Shown: positions 56,426 to 64,000, numbered from the stretch's first letter. The stretch: DNA of 64,000 nucleotides from an uncultured Psychrobacter sp. (GCA_947489525.1 CANLDW010000001.1:744001-808000); one strand, 5' to 3'. Notes: generated from the letters alone by a model not told the origin. Program-made: numbers and translations.

Positions 56426-56478
56426 AATTAGCGTTTACATAGTTGGCGTTTATCGTAATCAACGTTTATACAGTTAGC
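56408..56478. repeat. 15-bp imperfect tandem repeat spanning the narK stop and kinase start
   Basis: Three units of CATARTTRGCGTTYR (56408-56422, 56423-56437, 56438-56452) are followed by two decayed units up to about 56478. The array covers the whole 48-bp spacer, the first codons of the kinase gene and the narK stop codon. A change in unit number would alter the kinase N-terminus or its translation start context. Confidence 0.8.
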
Positions 56479-57985
56479 CCACTTGGATTTGCGCAAAGCT
56501 ACCATCAGGCATCTCCTCAACGATCACGCCCTCAGGCTCTTTTAATAAAAACAGAGTAAAAAAGCCGACGGCAGCGGTTGCTGCGATCACAAAGAAAAAC
56601 ACTTGGTATGAGACGAGACTCAGCACCGTCAAATAAACCACTGAACCGACATTACCATACGCACCTGCCATACCTGCAAATTGTCCGGTCATACTGCGTT
56701 TGATCAGCGGAATCACCGCAAACACCGCGCCTTCACCTGCTTGGACAAAAAACGAGCAAAACATGGTGATCAGTAACGCTAGCGCTATCGGCCATGTCGA
56801 ATCAAGCAGACCCATCAATAGGTAGCCTACGGTCAGCCCTGCGGTCAAAATCAGCAGGGTAATCTTGCGTCCAAACTTATCGCTAAGCCAGCCGCCACCC
56901 GGACGTGACATCAGATTCATAAAGGCGTAGCTTGAGGCGAGTACCCCAGCCATCACAATCGATAAATTAAAAGTCTCTTGATAAAACAGCGGCAACATAG
57001 ATACCACCGCAAGCTCTGAGCCAAAGGTTGCAAAGTACAAAATGTTTAAGATACCCACCTGCTTAAAGTCATAACGCTGCGCTTCGGGCACCGGCGTAGT
57101 AAAGACGTCTTTGTTAAAGCGATAACTAGTCACAAACTCGTAAATAAACAGTAGTGCAAGTCCAATATAGACAATATTGATCGTCGTTTGACTCAGCAAA
57201 CTCACGCCTGCAGGTGACAGCTTCCACGCCAAGAGCGCAAGCGCCAAATACATCGGTAGCTTAAACACCATCATCAGCCAAAAGTCGCCTTTTGATGTCA
57301 CCATCATCGCGCCTGACTTTTTGGGTTTAAAATAAGTAGCACCCTTTGGCGTGTCGCGTACCATCTTATAAAAAATCACGCTATAGAGCATCATGACTAC
57401 CCCTGAGGTCGCCGTGGCATAGCGCCAGCCTGCCTCACCGCCAAAGACAGCAGCGGCAATAATAGCAACCGTTGGTAATAGCAATGCTGCAGCGGCAGAA
57501 CCAAAATTACCCCAGCCGCCATAAATACCCTCAGCTGTGCCTAGCTCATTAGCAGGGAACCAATCGCTCATCAAGCGAATACCCACCACAAAGCCTGCAC
57601 CAACAAAGCCTAGCAAGAACCGAGATAAAGCGAGCATATTGTAATCTTGCGCAAAGGCAAAGGTAAAACAGGGAATCGCACCTATCGCTAAGATCGCAGT
57701 ATAGACACGCCGCGGACCGAAGCGATCAGTGAGCATCCCAATGATGACGCGCGCAGGAATGGTCAAGGCGACGTTGAGTATAAGCAGGGTTTTGACCTGA
57801 TCTTTAGTCAAATTTAAGGTGTCACCGATGGCGGATAAAAACGGCGCATGGTTAAACCAGACAAAAAAGGTTAAGAAAAACGCGATCCAGCCTAAATGCA
57901 GAATCTTATTTTTATCTTTAAAGGAGAAAATATTGAGCTTATCTTTACTTGCCGCAGCAGGTTTAGAAGGTGGCGATGATGACAT
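56474..57985 (-). CDS. narK: nitrate/nitrite transporter (NNP family, MFS)
   Basis: A 503-residue 12-helix MFS protein of the nitrate/nitrite porter family. The two family signatures are visible: EGIYGGWGNFGSAAAALLLP near residue 155 and FAGMAGAYGNVGSVVYLTVL near 430. MLTDRFGPRRVY near 85 is the standard MFS loop. The length is typical for the NasA/NrtP-type transporters that bring nitrate in for assimilation. It is the first gene of the minus-strand operon narK-kinase-oxidoreductase-nasA-cobA and diverges from nirB. A sigma-54-like box about 290 bp upstream faces it. Confidence 0.92.
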   Translation of the reverse strand: MSSSPPSKPAAASKDKLNIFSFKDKNKILHLGWIAFFLTFFVWFNHAPFLSAIGDTLNLTKDQVKTLLILNVALTIPARVIIGMLTDRFGPRRVYTAILAIGAIPCFTFAFAQDYNMLALSRFLLGFVGAGFVVGIRLMSDWFPANELGTAEGIYGGWGNFGSAAAALLLPTVAIIAAAVFGGEAGWRYATATSGVVMMLYSVIFYKMVRDTPKGATYFKPKKSGAMMVTSKGDFWLMMVFKLPMYLALALLAWKLSPAGVSLLSQTTINIVYIGLALLFIYEFVTSYRFNKDVFTTPVPEAQRYDFKQVGILNILYFATFGSELAVVSMLPLFYQETFNLSIVMAGVLASSYAFMNLMSRPGGGWLSDKFGRKITLLILTAGLTVGYLLMGLLDSTWPIALALLITMFCSFFVQAGEGAVFAVIPLIKRSMTGQFAGMAGAYGNVGSVVYLTVLSLVSYQVFFFVIAATAAVGFFTLFLLKEPEGVIVEEMPDGSFAQIQVG

Positions 57986-58268
57986 AACGAGCTCCTTAAA
58001 TGGCTAACTTTATAGTTGTCATAACAACGTGCTGTCATAACCACTTATAGTTAAAAAACATATCAGTTAGAACATTTACAGCGGTGCAATGGCTATGCCA
58101 CTAGCGGATTAAATAGTCAGTCGCACGGCATATTTTATCTGCTAATCAAAGCGTTTAAACCTTGCGATTAAAAGCGCTTTACACCTTGTCAGCAGTGCTT
58201 TGTAGCGCGCATAACTATATTTTATTTATCATAAAATTTTTGGCTTGTTATTAAGGGGAATAAAAAAT

Positions 58269-58284
58269 ACCAATCGCTGTGCCA
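58269..58284 (-). promoter_or_regulatory. sigma-54-like promoter box facing narK
   Basis: On the minus strand TGGCACAGCGATTGGT agrees with TGGCACG-N4-TTGCW except at two places (A for G at the seventh base and G for C at the -12 position). The second is a usually important base. Distance to the narK start is about 284 bp, which would give a long leader. Confidence 0.35.
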
Positions 58285-58475
58285 GTCGTCAATATGGTGC
58301 ATAGCGCCATCTATTTTGGTGCATTAGCAGATGCTATTGCCACTTTGTAGCGCTTATTTATTTTTTACTGCTTTGAATGGTTTTAATTTTATGTTGCATT
58401 GCAAGCGCTTATGGACTGACGCGGTATAGGGCTTGACAGCAGGTGTAATAAGCGGCTGATAAGGTGCGTAAACGG

Positions 58476-58492
58476 TGCACGATTATGGTGCT
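58476..58492. promoter_or_regulatory. NtrC-like binding site
   Basis: TGCACGATTATGGTGCT has both arms of the NtrC consensus (TGCAC-N6-GGTGC), with one mismatch only at the last base. It is directly upstream of the sigma-54-like box for nirB and about 190 bp from the one facing narK. The spacing to the nirB box is shorter than usual for activator sites. Confidence 0.5.
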
Positions 58493-58508
58493 TGGCACAG
58501 TTATTGAT
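58493..58508 (+). promoter_or_regulatory. sigma-54-like promoter box facing nirB
   Basis: TGGCACAGTTATTGAT fits TGGCACG-N4-TTGCW except for A at the seventh base and A in place of C at -12. It ends about 100 bp before the nirB ATG at 58611. The mirror-image box facing narK supports it, but the -12 deviation keeps confidence low. Confidence 0.4.
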
Positions 58509-58610
58509 GCTATTTATGTGAGGGGCACAAGTATCCGTAGCGGAATCAGGTTGAATATACGTCCGCTAGTATCGTCCTATTAAGGTTACCCTATGATTGA
58601 GGATAAACGC

Positions 58611-61199
58611 ATGAATAGCACAGTAGTGAGTACCATAAACAAGCCTAAGCTAGTCGTCATCGGCAATGGTATGGTCGGGCATCATTTTATTGAAAGAGCG
58701 ATTGAGCAAGGGCTGCATGAGCGCTTTGAGATTCATGTATTCGCTGAAGAGGATCGCCCCGCTTATGATCGGGTGTATTTATCCAGCTATTTTGAGCACA
58801 AAGATGCCAGCAAGCTTAATTTAGTTGATCTTAGCGCTTATGAGTCATCAAAGGTGAGATTGCATCTCAACCAGCGCATTGTAGATATAGATTCGGCCGC
58901 TCAATGTATGACCACAGAGGCTGGGGAGCAAATAACATACAGCGAGCTGGTACTAGCGACGGGTTCCTATCCGTTTGTGCCGCCTATATCAGGGCGCGAG
59001 CACCCGCACTGCCACGTTTATCGCACCATTGCTGATTTGGATAATATCTTCGCCATTGCCGAGCAGCCCTCGGTCAAAAAAGGCGTCGTCGTCGGCGGTG
59101 GTCTGCTTGGACTCGAGGCTGCCAAAGCTTTGGTAACTTTGGGGCTTGAGACTTATGTCGTAGAGTTTGCGCCGCAGCTGATGGGCGTGCAGCTTGATGC
59201 CGCTGGCGGCGCTATTTTAAAGCAAAAGATTGAAGATCTAGGCGTCACTGTACTCACAGGTAAAAACACCAAAGAGATAGTATCCAATCCAAATGCTGCC
59301 AGCGCTGATGCGTGTCATTTGACCATGCAGTTCGCCGATGAGACTGCACTTGATACCGATATGATTGTGTTTAGCGCAGGTATCCGTCCGCAAGATAGCA
59401 TCATAAAAAACAACCCTGATTGCGGTATTGAGAGGGGCGCGCGCGGTGGTATTTTAATTGACAACCAGTGCCGTACCAGCGCCGAGCACATCTACGCTAT
59501 TGGCGAGTGTGCCGTATGGGACAACCAAGTCTTTGGTCTAGTAGCGCCCGGCTATAGTATGGCGAGCATTTGCGCCGCGCAAATTGCAGGTGACAGCGCC
59601 CAAACCTTTATAGGCGCTGATATGAGTACCAAGCTCAAACTCATGGGCGTCGATGTCGGTAGTATTGGCGACGCGCATGGAAAAACGGTAGATAGTCTGA
59701 GCTATCTGTATCAAAACCCAGCGACAGGCATCTACAAAAAACTGGTCACAACCTCTGATAACAAACGCCTGCTGGGCGCTGTACTGGTCGGTGATACCGA
59801 GGATTATAATAACCTGTTGCAGCTGTATCTCAACGATATCGACCTGCCTGCTCATCCTGAAAGCCTGATACTGCCTAACGTTGACAAGCCCACTATGGGT
59901 ATAGAAAACTTGCCCGATAGCGCAACGATTTGCTCTTGTTATAATGTGAGCAAAGGCGATATCTGTACGGCGGTCGAAAACGGCGCGTACTCGTTAGCAG
60001 ATGTCAAATCCTGCACCAGCGCTGGCACCGGCTGCGGCGGCTGCGCGCCGATGGTCAAAGACACGCTGAGCTATCAGCTCACCAGCCTTGGCTTTGAGGT
60101 CAACAACGACTTGTGCGAGCATTTTGCTTACTCCCGTCAGGAGTTATACAGCTTGATTCGTGTGCAGGGTATTAGAACCTTTGATGCGCTACTCACCGAA
60201 CATGGCAGTGGTCACGGCTGCGAGATTTGTAAGCCCACTATCGCCTCTATCTTGTCGTCATGTTGGAATGACTACGTGCTCAAACCTGAGCTAACCCCGC
60301 TACAAGATAGCAATGATTATTATCTGGGCAATATCCAAAAGGACGGCACCTACTCTGTCGTCCCCCGTGTCCCGGGCGGCGAGATTACCGCGGATAAGCT
60401 TATCGTACTCGGTCAAGTCGCCAAAGAATTTAACTTATATACCAAGATCACCGGCGGTCAGCGCGTGGACTTATTTGGCGCGCGTATGGAGCAGTTACCT
60501 GATATTTGGACGCAGTTAGTAGCCGCAGGTTTTGAGACTGGTCACGCTTACGGCAAGTCGCTGCGTACGGTCAAATCTTGCGTTGGTAATGATTGGTGCC
60601 GATATGGCGTTGATGACAGCATGGGTCTTGCTCTTAGATTAGAAGATCGCTACAAAGGCGTGCGCTCGCCGCATAAGATAAAAATGGGCGTCTCAGGTTG
60701 TACGCGTGAGTGCGCCGAGGCACAGAGTAAGGACTTTGGCATTATCGCTACTGAAAATGGCTGGAACCTATATGTCTGTGGTAACGGCGGCATGACCCCG
60801 CGCCATGGCGAGCTTTTCGCCACCGATCTCGATAGCGATACCGTCGTCGCTTACATCGATCGCATCATTATGTTCTACATCAAAACCGCCGATAAGCTGC
60901 AGCGCACCTCAAAATGGCGCGAGAGCTTGGAGGGTGGACTTGAGTATTTACAAGCGGTCATTATCGAAGACAGTCTAGGCATAGCAGACGAGCTTGAAGC
61001 GCAAATGCAGCTACTCATCGATAACTACGTCTGTGAGTGGCAAGCGACGATCACCGATAGCGAAAAGCTCAAACGCTTCCGTCATTTCGTCAACAGCGAG
61101 AAAGGCGATGACAACGTGGTCTTTGTCAATGAGCGCGCGCAGATTCGCCCTGCAACTGAGACTGAAAAAGCTAAGATTCAAGTGACTGAACTGGCCTAA
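58611..61199 (+). CDS. nirB: NADH-dependent nitrite reductase large subunit
   Basis: A 862-residue cytoplasmic enzyme that reduces nitrite to ammonium. Domains in order: FAD/NADH oxidoreductase (VVIGNGMVGHHFIERA near the start, GVVVGGGLLGLEAAKAL near 155), a [2Fe-2S] region with CSCYNVSKGDI...SCTSAGTGCGGCAPM near 440-480, and the sirohaem-[4Fe-4S] domain with SCVGNDWCRYG near 660 and SGCTRECAEAQSKDFGII near 700. All cluster cysteines are present. The ATG at 58611 has GAGG eight bases upstream. An alternative ATG at 58593 also has AAGG. It is divergent from narK and forms an operon with nirD. Confidence 0.95.
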   Translation: MNSTVVSTINKPKLVVIGNGMVGHHFIERAIEQGLHERFEIHVFAEEDRPAYDRVYLSSYFEHKDASKLNLVDLSAYESSKVRLHLNQRIVDIDSAAQCMTTEAGEQITYSELVLATGSYPFVPPISGREHPHCHVYRTIADLDNIFAIAEQPSVKKGVVVGGGLLGLEAAKALVTLGLETYVVEFAPQLMGVQLDAAGGAILKQKIEDLGVTVLTGKNTKEIVSNPNAASADACHLTMQFADETALDTDMIVFSAGIRPQDSIIKNNPDCGIERGARGGILIDNQCRTSAEHIYAIGECAVWDNQVFGLVAPGYSMASICAAQIAGDSAQTFIGADMSTKLKLMGVDVGSIGDAHGKTVDSLSYLYQNPATGIYKKLVTTSDNKRLLGAVLVGDTEDYNNLLQLYLNDIDLPAHPESLILPNVDKPTMGIENLPDSATICSCYNVSKGDICTAVENGAYSLADVKSCTSAGTGCGGCAPMVKDTLSYQLTSLGFEVNNDLCEHFAYSRQELYSLIRVQGIRTFDALLTEHGSGHGCEICKPTIASILSSCWNDYVLKPELTPLQDSNDYYLGNIQKDGTYSVVPRVPGGEITADKLIVLGQVAKEFNLYTKITGGQRVDLFGARMEQLPDIWTQLVAAGFETGHAYGKSLRTVKSCVGNDWCRYGVDDSMGLALRLEDRYKGVRSPHKIKMGVSGCTRECAEAQSKDFGIIATENGWNLYVCGNGGMTPRHGELFATDLDSDTVVAYIDRIIMFYIKTADKLQRTSKWRESLEGGLEYLQAVIIEDSLGIADELEAQMQLLIDNYVCEWQATITDSEKLKRFRHFVNSEKGDDNVVFVNERAQIRPATETEKAKIQVTELA

Positions 61200-61230
61200 A
61201 AGCTATGACAGTAGCGCTAACACCTGCTTT

Positions 61231-61300
61231 AAACACAGTGCTTCAGCTTAATCGCTGTGTTTAGCGTCTTATGTTTTTTACTCATTATTTTTACTCATTA
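61231..61300 (+). other. hairpin and 13-bp direct repeat in the nirB-nirD spacer
   Basis: AAACACAG (61231-61238) can pair with CTGTGTTT (61255-61262). A perfect tandem duplication of TTTTTACTCATTA follows (61275-61300). Both lie in the 122-bp gap before nirD. The hairpin is followed by few T, so partial termination or RNA processing between the two subunits is more likely than a full terminator. Confidence 0.55.
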
Positions 61301-61321
61301 ATAGACACTAAGGATAATCTC

Positions 61322-61684
61322 ATGACCCAGCATACGGTTTGCCAGCTCCAAGACATCCTTCCTGAGACAGGCGTTTGCGCGCTTATCGACGGTAAGCAGA
61401 TTGCCATCTTTCGCACCAAAGAGGATAGGCTATTCGCTATTGATAACTACGACCCGTTTAGTCAAGCCAACGTCTTATCCCGAGGTCTGATCGGTGGTAC
61501 GACGTTGACTAATGACGAGGGTGATAAGGAGTCGATACTCTACGTCGCCTCCCCTATTTATAAGCAGCGCTTTGATTTGACTACTGGTCAATGCTTAGAC
61601 GATAAAAAGATTAGCTTGGCCACTTATGCAGTAAGCCTTGAGAATGACAACGTGATAGTCAAAAGTGTCGCGGAAAACGTCTAA
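61322..61684 (+). CDS. nirD: nitrite reductase small subunit
   Basis: A 120-residue Rieske-fold protein without the iron-binding Cys-His pairs, as in all NirD subunits. It has CQLQDILPETGVCALIDGKQIAIFR at the start, then IDNYDPFSQANVLSRGLIGG and VASPIYKQRFDLTTGQCLDD. The frame is open to 61271, but AAGGA about eight bases before the ATG at 61322 and the family start (MTQHTVCQL) decide for the shorter form. It assembles with NirB and is required for NADH-dependent nitrite reduction. It ends 18 bp before the convergent mocA-like gene. Confidence 0.93.
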   Translation: MTQHTVCQLQDILPETGVCALIDGKQIAIFRTKEDRLFAIDNYDPFSQANVLSRGLIGGTTLTNDEGDKESILYVASPIYKQRFDLTTGQCLDDKKISLATYAVSLENDNVIVKSVAENV

Positions 61685-61702
61685 CCATCAGGCAAAATTG
61701 GA

Positions 61703-62401
61703 TTAACCATCCATCCAGCCATGCGCTATAGCGTAATTGAGCTGCTCAGGCGTATCGATATCATAGCTTAGTTGCGGATTGCTAATCGTCTGTAGTTGCG
61801 CAGGTGGTAACGCGCGGATTAGATCACGCAGACCTTTATCGCCGTTAAGGCTCGATTGCCACTGTTTAAGGCGCGGATAATCAATCACTAAGGGTAGCCC
61901 AACAATGGCTTTTAAGAGGTTTTCTAAATCACTGTTAGAGGTGTCGTTATTTAAACACTGCCAGCTGCTATAATGGCTGGCAACCACAGTAGCGCTACCT
62001 GTTAGCAACTGATGTAAGTGAGCTTCGTCCAATAACACTTGATCAATGCCCATGATCAGCACTCGCTTCATTAATGCGCTAGTAGGCGCGCTACTGCAAG
62101 CGAACTGGTTTAATGACTCAACGCCTAAATACAGACTGTGTCCCATTCCCGTCTCTGGGCTTGGGTTTATAACCGTTCTAACTTTTGGCTCTTTAATCAC
62201 CCACTTCTTTATCGCATCAGCAATTAATAGACTGTCTTTAGGAATCACGACAATAACAACTTGCGGCTCAGTAGCTAAAGCCAGCTTAAGCATATAATCA
62301 ACAAGCGGCGCGCCGTTTTTTTTAAGGAGCTGTTTGGGGTATCCCAAACGTTGACTTAAACCACTCGCTAAGAGAATAACGCCATGGTCTTGCGTGCTCA
62401 T
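61703..62401 (-). CDS. MobA/MocA-like nucleotidyltransferase for molybdenum cofactor
   Basis: A 232-residue NTP_transf_3 protein. The N-terminal LLASGLSQRLGYPKQLL is the nucleotide-binding loop (usually LAAGxSxRMGxxKxLL), with DYMLKLALATEPQVVIVV after it, RVLIMGIDQVLLDEAHL near residue 115 (metal-binding position) and a C-terminal GDKGLRDLI and DIDTPEQL. Adjacent xdhC and a molybdenum hydroxylase gene point to cytidylylation of the cofactor (MocA activity) rather than MobA. The alternative MobA role would serve NasA. Its start overlaps the xdhC stop by four bases (ATGA). Confidence 0.8.
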   Translation of the reverse strand: MSTQDHGVILLASGLSQRLGYPKQLLKKNGAPLVDYMLKLALATEPQVVIVVIPKDSLLIADAIKKWVIKEPKVRTVINPSPETGMGHSLYLGVESLNQFACSSAPTSALMKRVLIMGIDQVLLDEAHLHQLLTGSATVVASHYSSWQCLNNDTSNSDLENLLKAIVGLPLVIDYPRLKQWQSSLNGDKGLRDLIRALPPAQLQTISNPQLSYDIDTPEQLNYAIAHGWMDG

Positions 62402-63729
62402 ACAGGGCTAACCCTATTATCGCTACTACTAGACTCAGTGTTACACCCTGCTATTGCCGACACTTTATCATGCATAACGGCATTAATCTGCGCCATAATG
62501 CCCAGCGCCAACGCTTCAGGGCCATCACCGCCAAGCTTATAGCCGATAGGATAATGTAGCTTATCAATACCGGCATCCAGCACGCTAGGGTCTGCTTTAG
62601 TCGCGCTAATCTCATGGATTAAACGCTCAGTACGATAGGTCGGACCTAGCTGGCCGATGTACCTATAGTGCTCAGCGTGTTCTAACAAGGTGGTAAGACG
62701 GGTACGGTCTTGGGTCAAGCTATGCGACATCAGCGCTACAGCGGCGTTATGACTTAGCTCGAGCAATTTGTCAGTCGCATCAAGCGACAGTTGCATCACC
62801 ATATCTGCCTGCGGAAATCGCAGACGCGTGGCGTACCTAGGCCGACTGTCGATAACGCTCACGTGCCAGTCTTGCAATTTTGCCATCGTCACCAGTGGTA
62901 TGACGTCGTCACCCGCCCCGCAAATAAGCAGACGTATTTGCGGCTGCAGTCTTTGTATCAGCCACTGGGTTGATACGTTATCGTCTATAAACACGTACTC
63001 GGTATTTTGATGGTCTAAAGAATACTCAGCCAAAGTTTTAGTCGTATTTGCAAGCTCATTTATAACATGAGGCAAAGCTTGCGCTGTTTCACTACTATCA
63101 TCAAGGGTAGTAAGCTTTTCGCTATTTCGATATGCCTCTAAATCAAGGCGCATACCGACTGGTAACATCTCATCTTGTAAAGAAACCGCATTATTTACAG
63201 GATTGTCGCGACTCCTACCCACTCGAACTAACGTCGCTATGGTTGCAGGTTTTTGTGTCGCGCGCACTTGACGGATAAGATTTAATACCGGCATAGCAGT
63301 TGTTAGGCGCTCAAACAACACATGCACGCGTCCATTACAGCCAAGGCCAAAATTGAGCTCGTCCGTCTCAAAGTGTAAGTCGTCTTCGAGCAAATCAGCT
63401 TGAGATAACAAATTAGCCTTTGGTAAAAAATTATCCCCTCCAACCAGTTTTGCTTTGCCCTCATCGGTATAGCCAATATCATCGCCCGTTTGATAAACTT
63501 GGACATTGACGCCATTACGAGTCAGCCAAAACGCGCGTTTGGTAATATGGGGCTCAAGACAGCCGCCGCTAATCATGCCAACCGTGCGCCCATCCTCTAA
63601 GATCAGCATCATAGCGCCAGCGCGGCGATAGGCTGAGCCTTCGGTACGCACTACCGTTGCGAGCACCGCATCAATATTTTGCTGCTGGGCTTCATCTGCC
63701 AGCTTAAGAATATCAGTAATTTGGGTCAT
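62398..63729 (-). CDS. xdhC: XdhC/CoxI-family molybdenum cofactor insertion protein
   Basis: A 443-residue protein with an N-terminal XdhC_CoxI domain (VLATVVRTEGSAYRRAGAMMLI near residue 20 and GMISGGCLEPHI near 52) and a C-terminal Rossmann domain (LLICGAGDDVIPLVTMAKLQDWHVSVIDSRP near 285, ending GYKLGGDGPEALALGIMAQI). XdhC binds the cofactor and helps insert and sulphurate it in xanthine dehydrogenase-like enzymes. The middle region (about 190-265) is polar and variable. It lies between the mocA-like gene and a hydroxylase large subunit gene, as in aldehyde/xanthine dehydrogenase loci. Confidence 0.9.
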   Translation of the reverse strand: MTQITDILKLADEAQQQNIDAVLATVVRTEGSAYRRAGAMMLILEDGRTVGMISGGCLEPHITKRAFWLTRNGVNVQVYQTGDDIGYTDEGKAKLVGGDNFLPKANLLSQADLLEDDLHFETDELNFGLGCNGRVHVLFERLTTAMPVLNLIRQVRATQKPATIATLVRVGRSRDNPVNNAVSLQDEMLPVGMRLDLEAYRNSEKLTTLDDSSETAQALPHVINELANTTKTLAEYSLDHQNTEYVFIDDNVSTQWLIQRLQPQIRLLICGAGDDVIPLVTMAKLQDWHVSVIDSRPRYATRLRFPQADMVMQLSLDATDKLLELSHNAAVALMSHSLTQDRTRLTTLLEHAEHYRYIGQLGPTYRTERLIHEISATKADPSVLDAGIDKLHYPIGYKLGGDGPEALALGIMAQINAVMHDKVSAIAGCNTESSSSDNRVSPV

Positions 63730-63790
63730 CGTATTCCTTATAAGGGTTTAAAATAAGGGTGTAAAGAGATAAGCGTTATACAGAAAGAAT

Positions 63791-63823
63791 AACCCGCTTT
63801 AGTATGAGGACTAAAACGGGCTA
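63791..63823 (-). terminator. hairpin between the hydroxylase gene and xdhC
   Basis: AACCCGCTTTAGT pairs with ACTAAAACGGGCT (one or two mismatches, six-base loop). On the minus strand a modest T-containing stretch follows (ATTCTTTCT). It may terminate the hydroxylase transcript or reduce read-through into xdhC. Confidence 0.6.
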
Positions 63824-63871
63824 TTACAGTAAAAGAGTATAAGTATGAATAGAATAATCTATTGATGACCT

Positions 63872-64000
63872 TTACTCTGGCATCTCATAAAGCAGCTTAT
63901 CTAGCGTAATTGGGAAATCATATACGCGTACACCAACTGCGTTATAAATCGCATTAGCGATAGCGGCCGCCGAACCTGAGATTGACGTCTCACCAATGCC
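63872..64000 (-). CDS. molybdenum hydroxylase large subunit (xanthine/aldehyde dehydrogenase type), C-terminal fragment
   Basis: The last 42 codons and the stop of a gene cut by the right window edge. GIGETSISGSAAAIANAIYNAVG contains the conserved G-x-G-E near the molybdenum site (the glutamate is the catalytic base in this family), followed by a short tail resembling YagR/PaoC-type aldehyde dehydrogenases (FPITLDKLL). The adjacent xdhC and mocA-like genes support the assignment. The substrate cannot be told from this fragment. Confidence 0.8.
   Translation of the reverse strand, partial: GIGETSISGSAAAIANAIYNAVGVRVYDFPITLDKLLYEMPE

Larger units (their letters stand above)
57986..58610. other. 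divergent control region between narK and nirB
   Basis: A 600-bp region without a gene. GGTGCA occurs at 58083, 58296 and 58318, and GGTGCAC at 58474; GGTGC is half of the NtrC recognition sequence. Two TGGCACA-N4-TTGRT boxes face away from each other (58284-58269 minus, 58493-58508 plus). An AAAGCG...CGCTTT inverted pair lies near 58147-58180. Long control regions with nitrogen-dependent activation fit nitrate and nitrite assimilation genes. Confidence 0.6.

Noticed and set aside
58433..58462. Sigma-70 promoter TTGACA with 18-bp spacing to TGATAA before nirB
   Set aside because: The -35 is perfect but the -10 matches poorly. I could not prefer it over chance, though it remains an alternative to the sigma-54 reading.
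1..64000. tRNA, rRNA or known riboswitch
   Set aside because: None was recognised on reading the intergenic regions. A covariance-model search would be needed to exclude small RNAs.

Overview
The window reads as a chromosomal segment of a gammaproteobacterium of the family Moraxellaceae, most probably Psychrobacter. This rests on my recognition of gene families and gene order (Acinetobacter-like diaminobutyrate aminotransferase/decarboxylase, a YjiH gene inside a hut operon, a PP2C-kinase fusion inside a nitrate operon), moderate base composition and hydrophilic insertions in ordinary enzymes. No database was searched. No rRNA, tRNA, prophage, transposase or CRISPR array was seen.

Layout. 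(1) About 1-12.5 kb, minus strand: a siderophore operon read from 12.4 kb down past the left edge: dat, ddc, an NIS synthetase, an N-hydroxylase, an acyltransferase, an MFS exporter and two more NIS synthetases, the last cut by the window edge. A strong Fur box precedes dat. (2) 12.8-22 kb: iron-siderophore uptake: fhuB-, fhuD- and fhuC-like genes (minus), a siderophore-interacting ferric reductase (plus), tonB-exbB-exbD (minus) and an orphan siderophore-binding lipoprotein (plus), with further Fur-like sites. (3) 22-24.4 kb: a trpE/trpG-like pair. (4) 24.4-26.8 kb: a polar amino acid (cystine-type) ABC importer. (5) 27-35.5 kb: histidine utilisation, hutC divergent from hutU-yjiH-hutH-hutG-hutI. 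(6) 35.6-42.9 kb: a PepSY protein, then four glycosyltransferases and a possible fifth. (7) 43-48.2 kb: gdhA, a methyltransferase, a GNAT acetyltransferase, a lipoprotein and an acyl-CoA dehydrogenase. (8) 48.3-61.7 kb: nitrate/nitrite assimilation, cobA-nasA-oxidoreductase-PP2C/kinase-narK (minus) divergent from nirB-nirD (plus). (9) 61.7-64 kb: molybdenum hydroxylase maturation genes (mocA-like, xdhC) and the end of a hydroxylase large subunit.

How the parts work together. Region 1 would make and export a citrate- or 2-oxoglutarate-based hydroxamate siderophore from 1,3-diaminopropane. Region 2 would import and reduce the iron complex. The outer-membrane receptor is not in the window. The hut pathway yields glutamate, gdhA links glutamate and ammonium, and the nitrate cluster supplies ammonium.

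Non-coding structure of note: a palindromic repeat of about 79 bp in three copies, two of which have the core inverted relative to matching flanks; short tandem repeats in at least five within-operon spacers; and a divergent nirB/narK control region with an NtrC-like site and two sigma-54-like boxes facing opposite ways.
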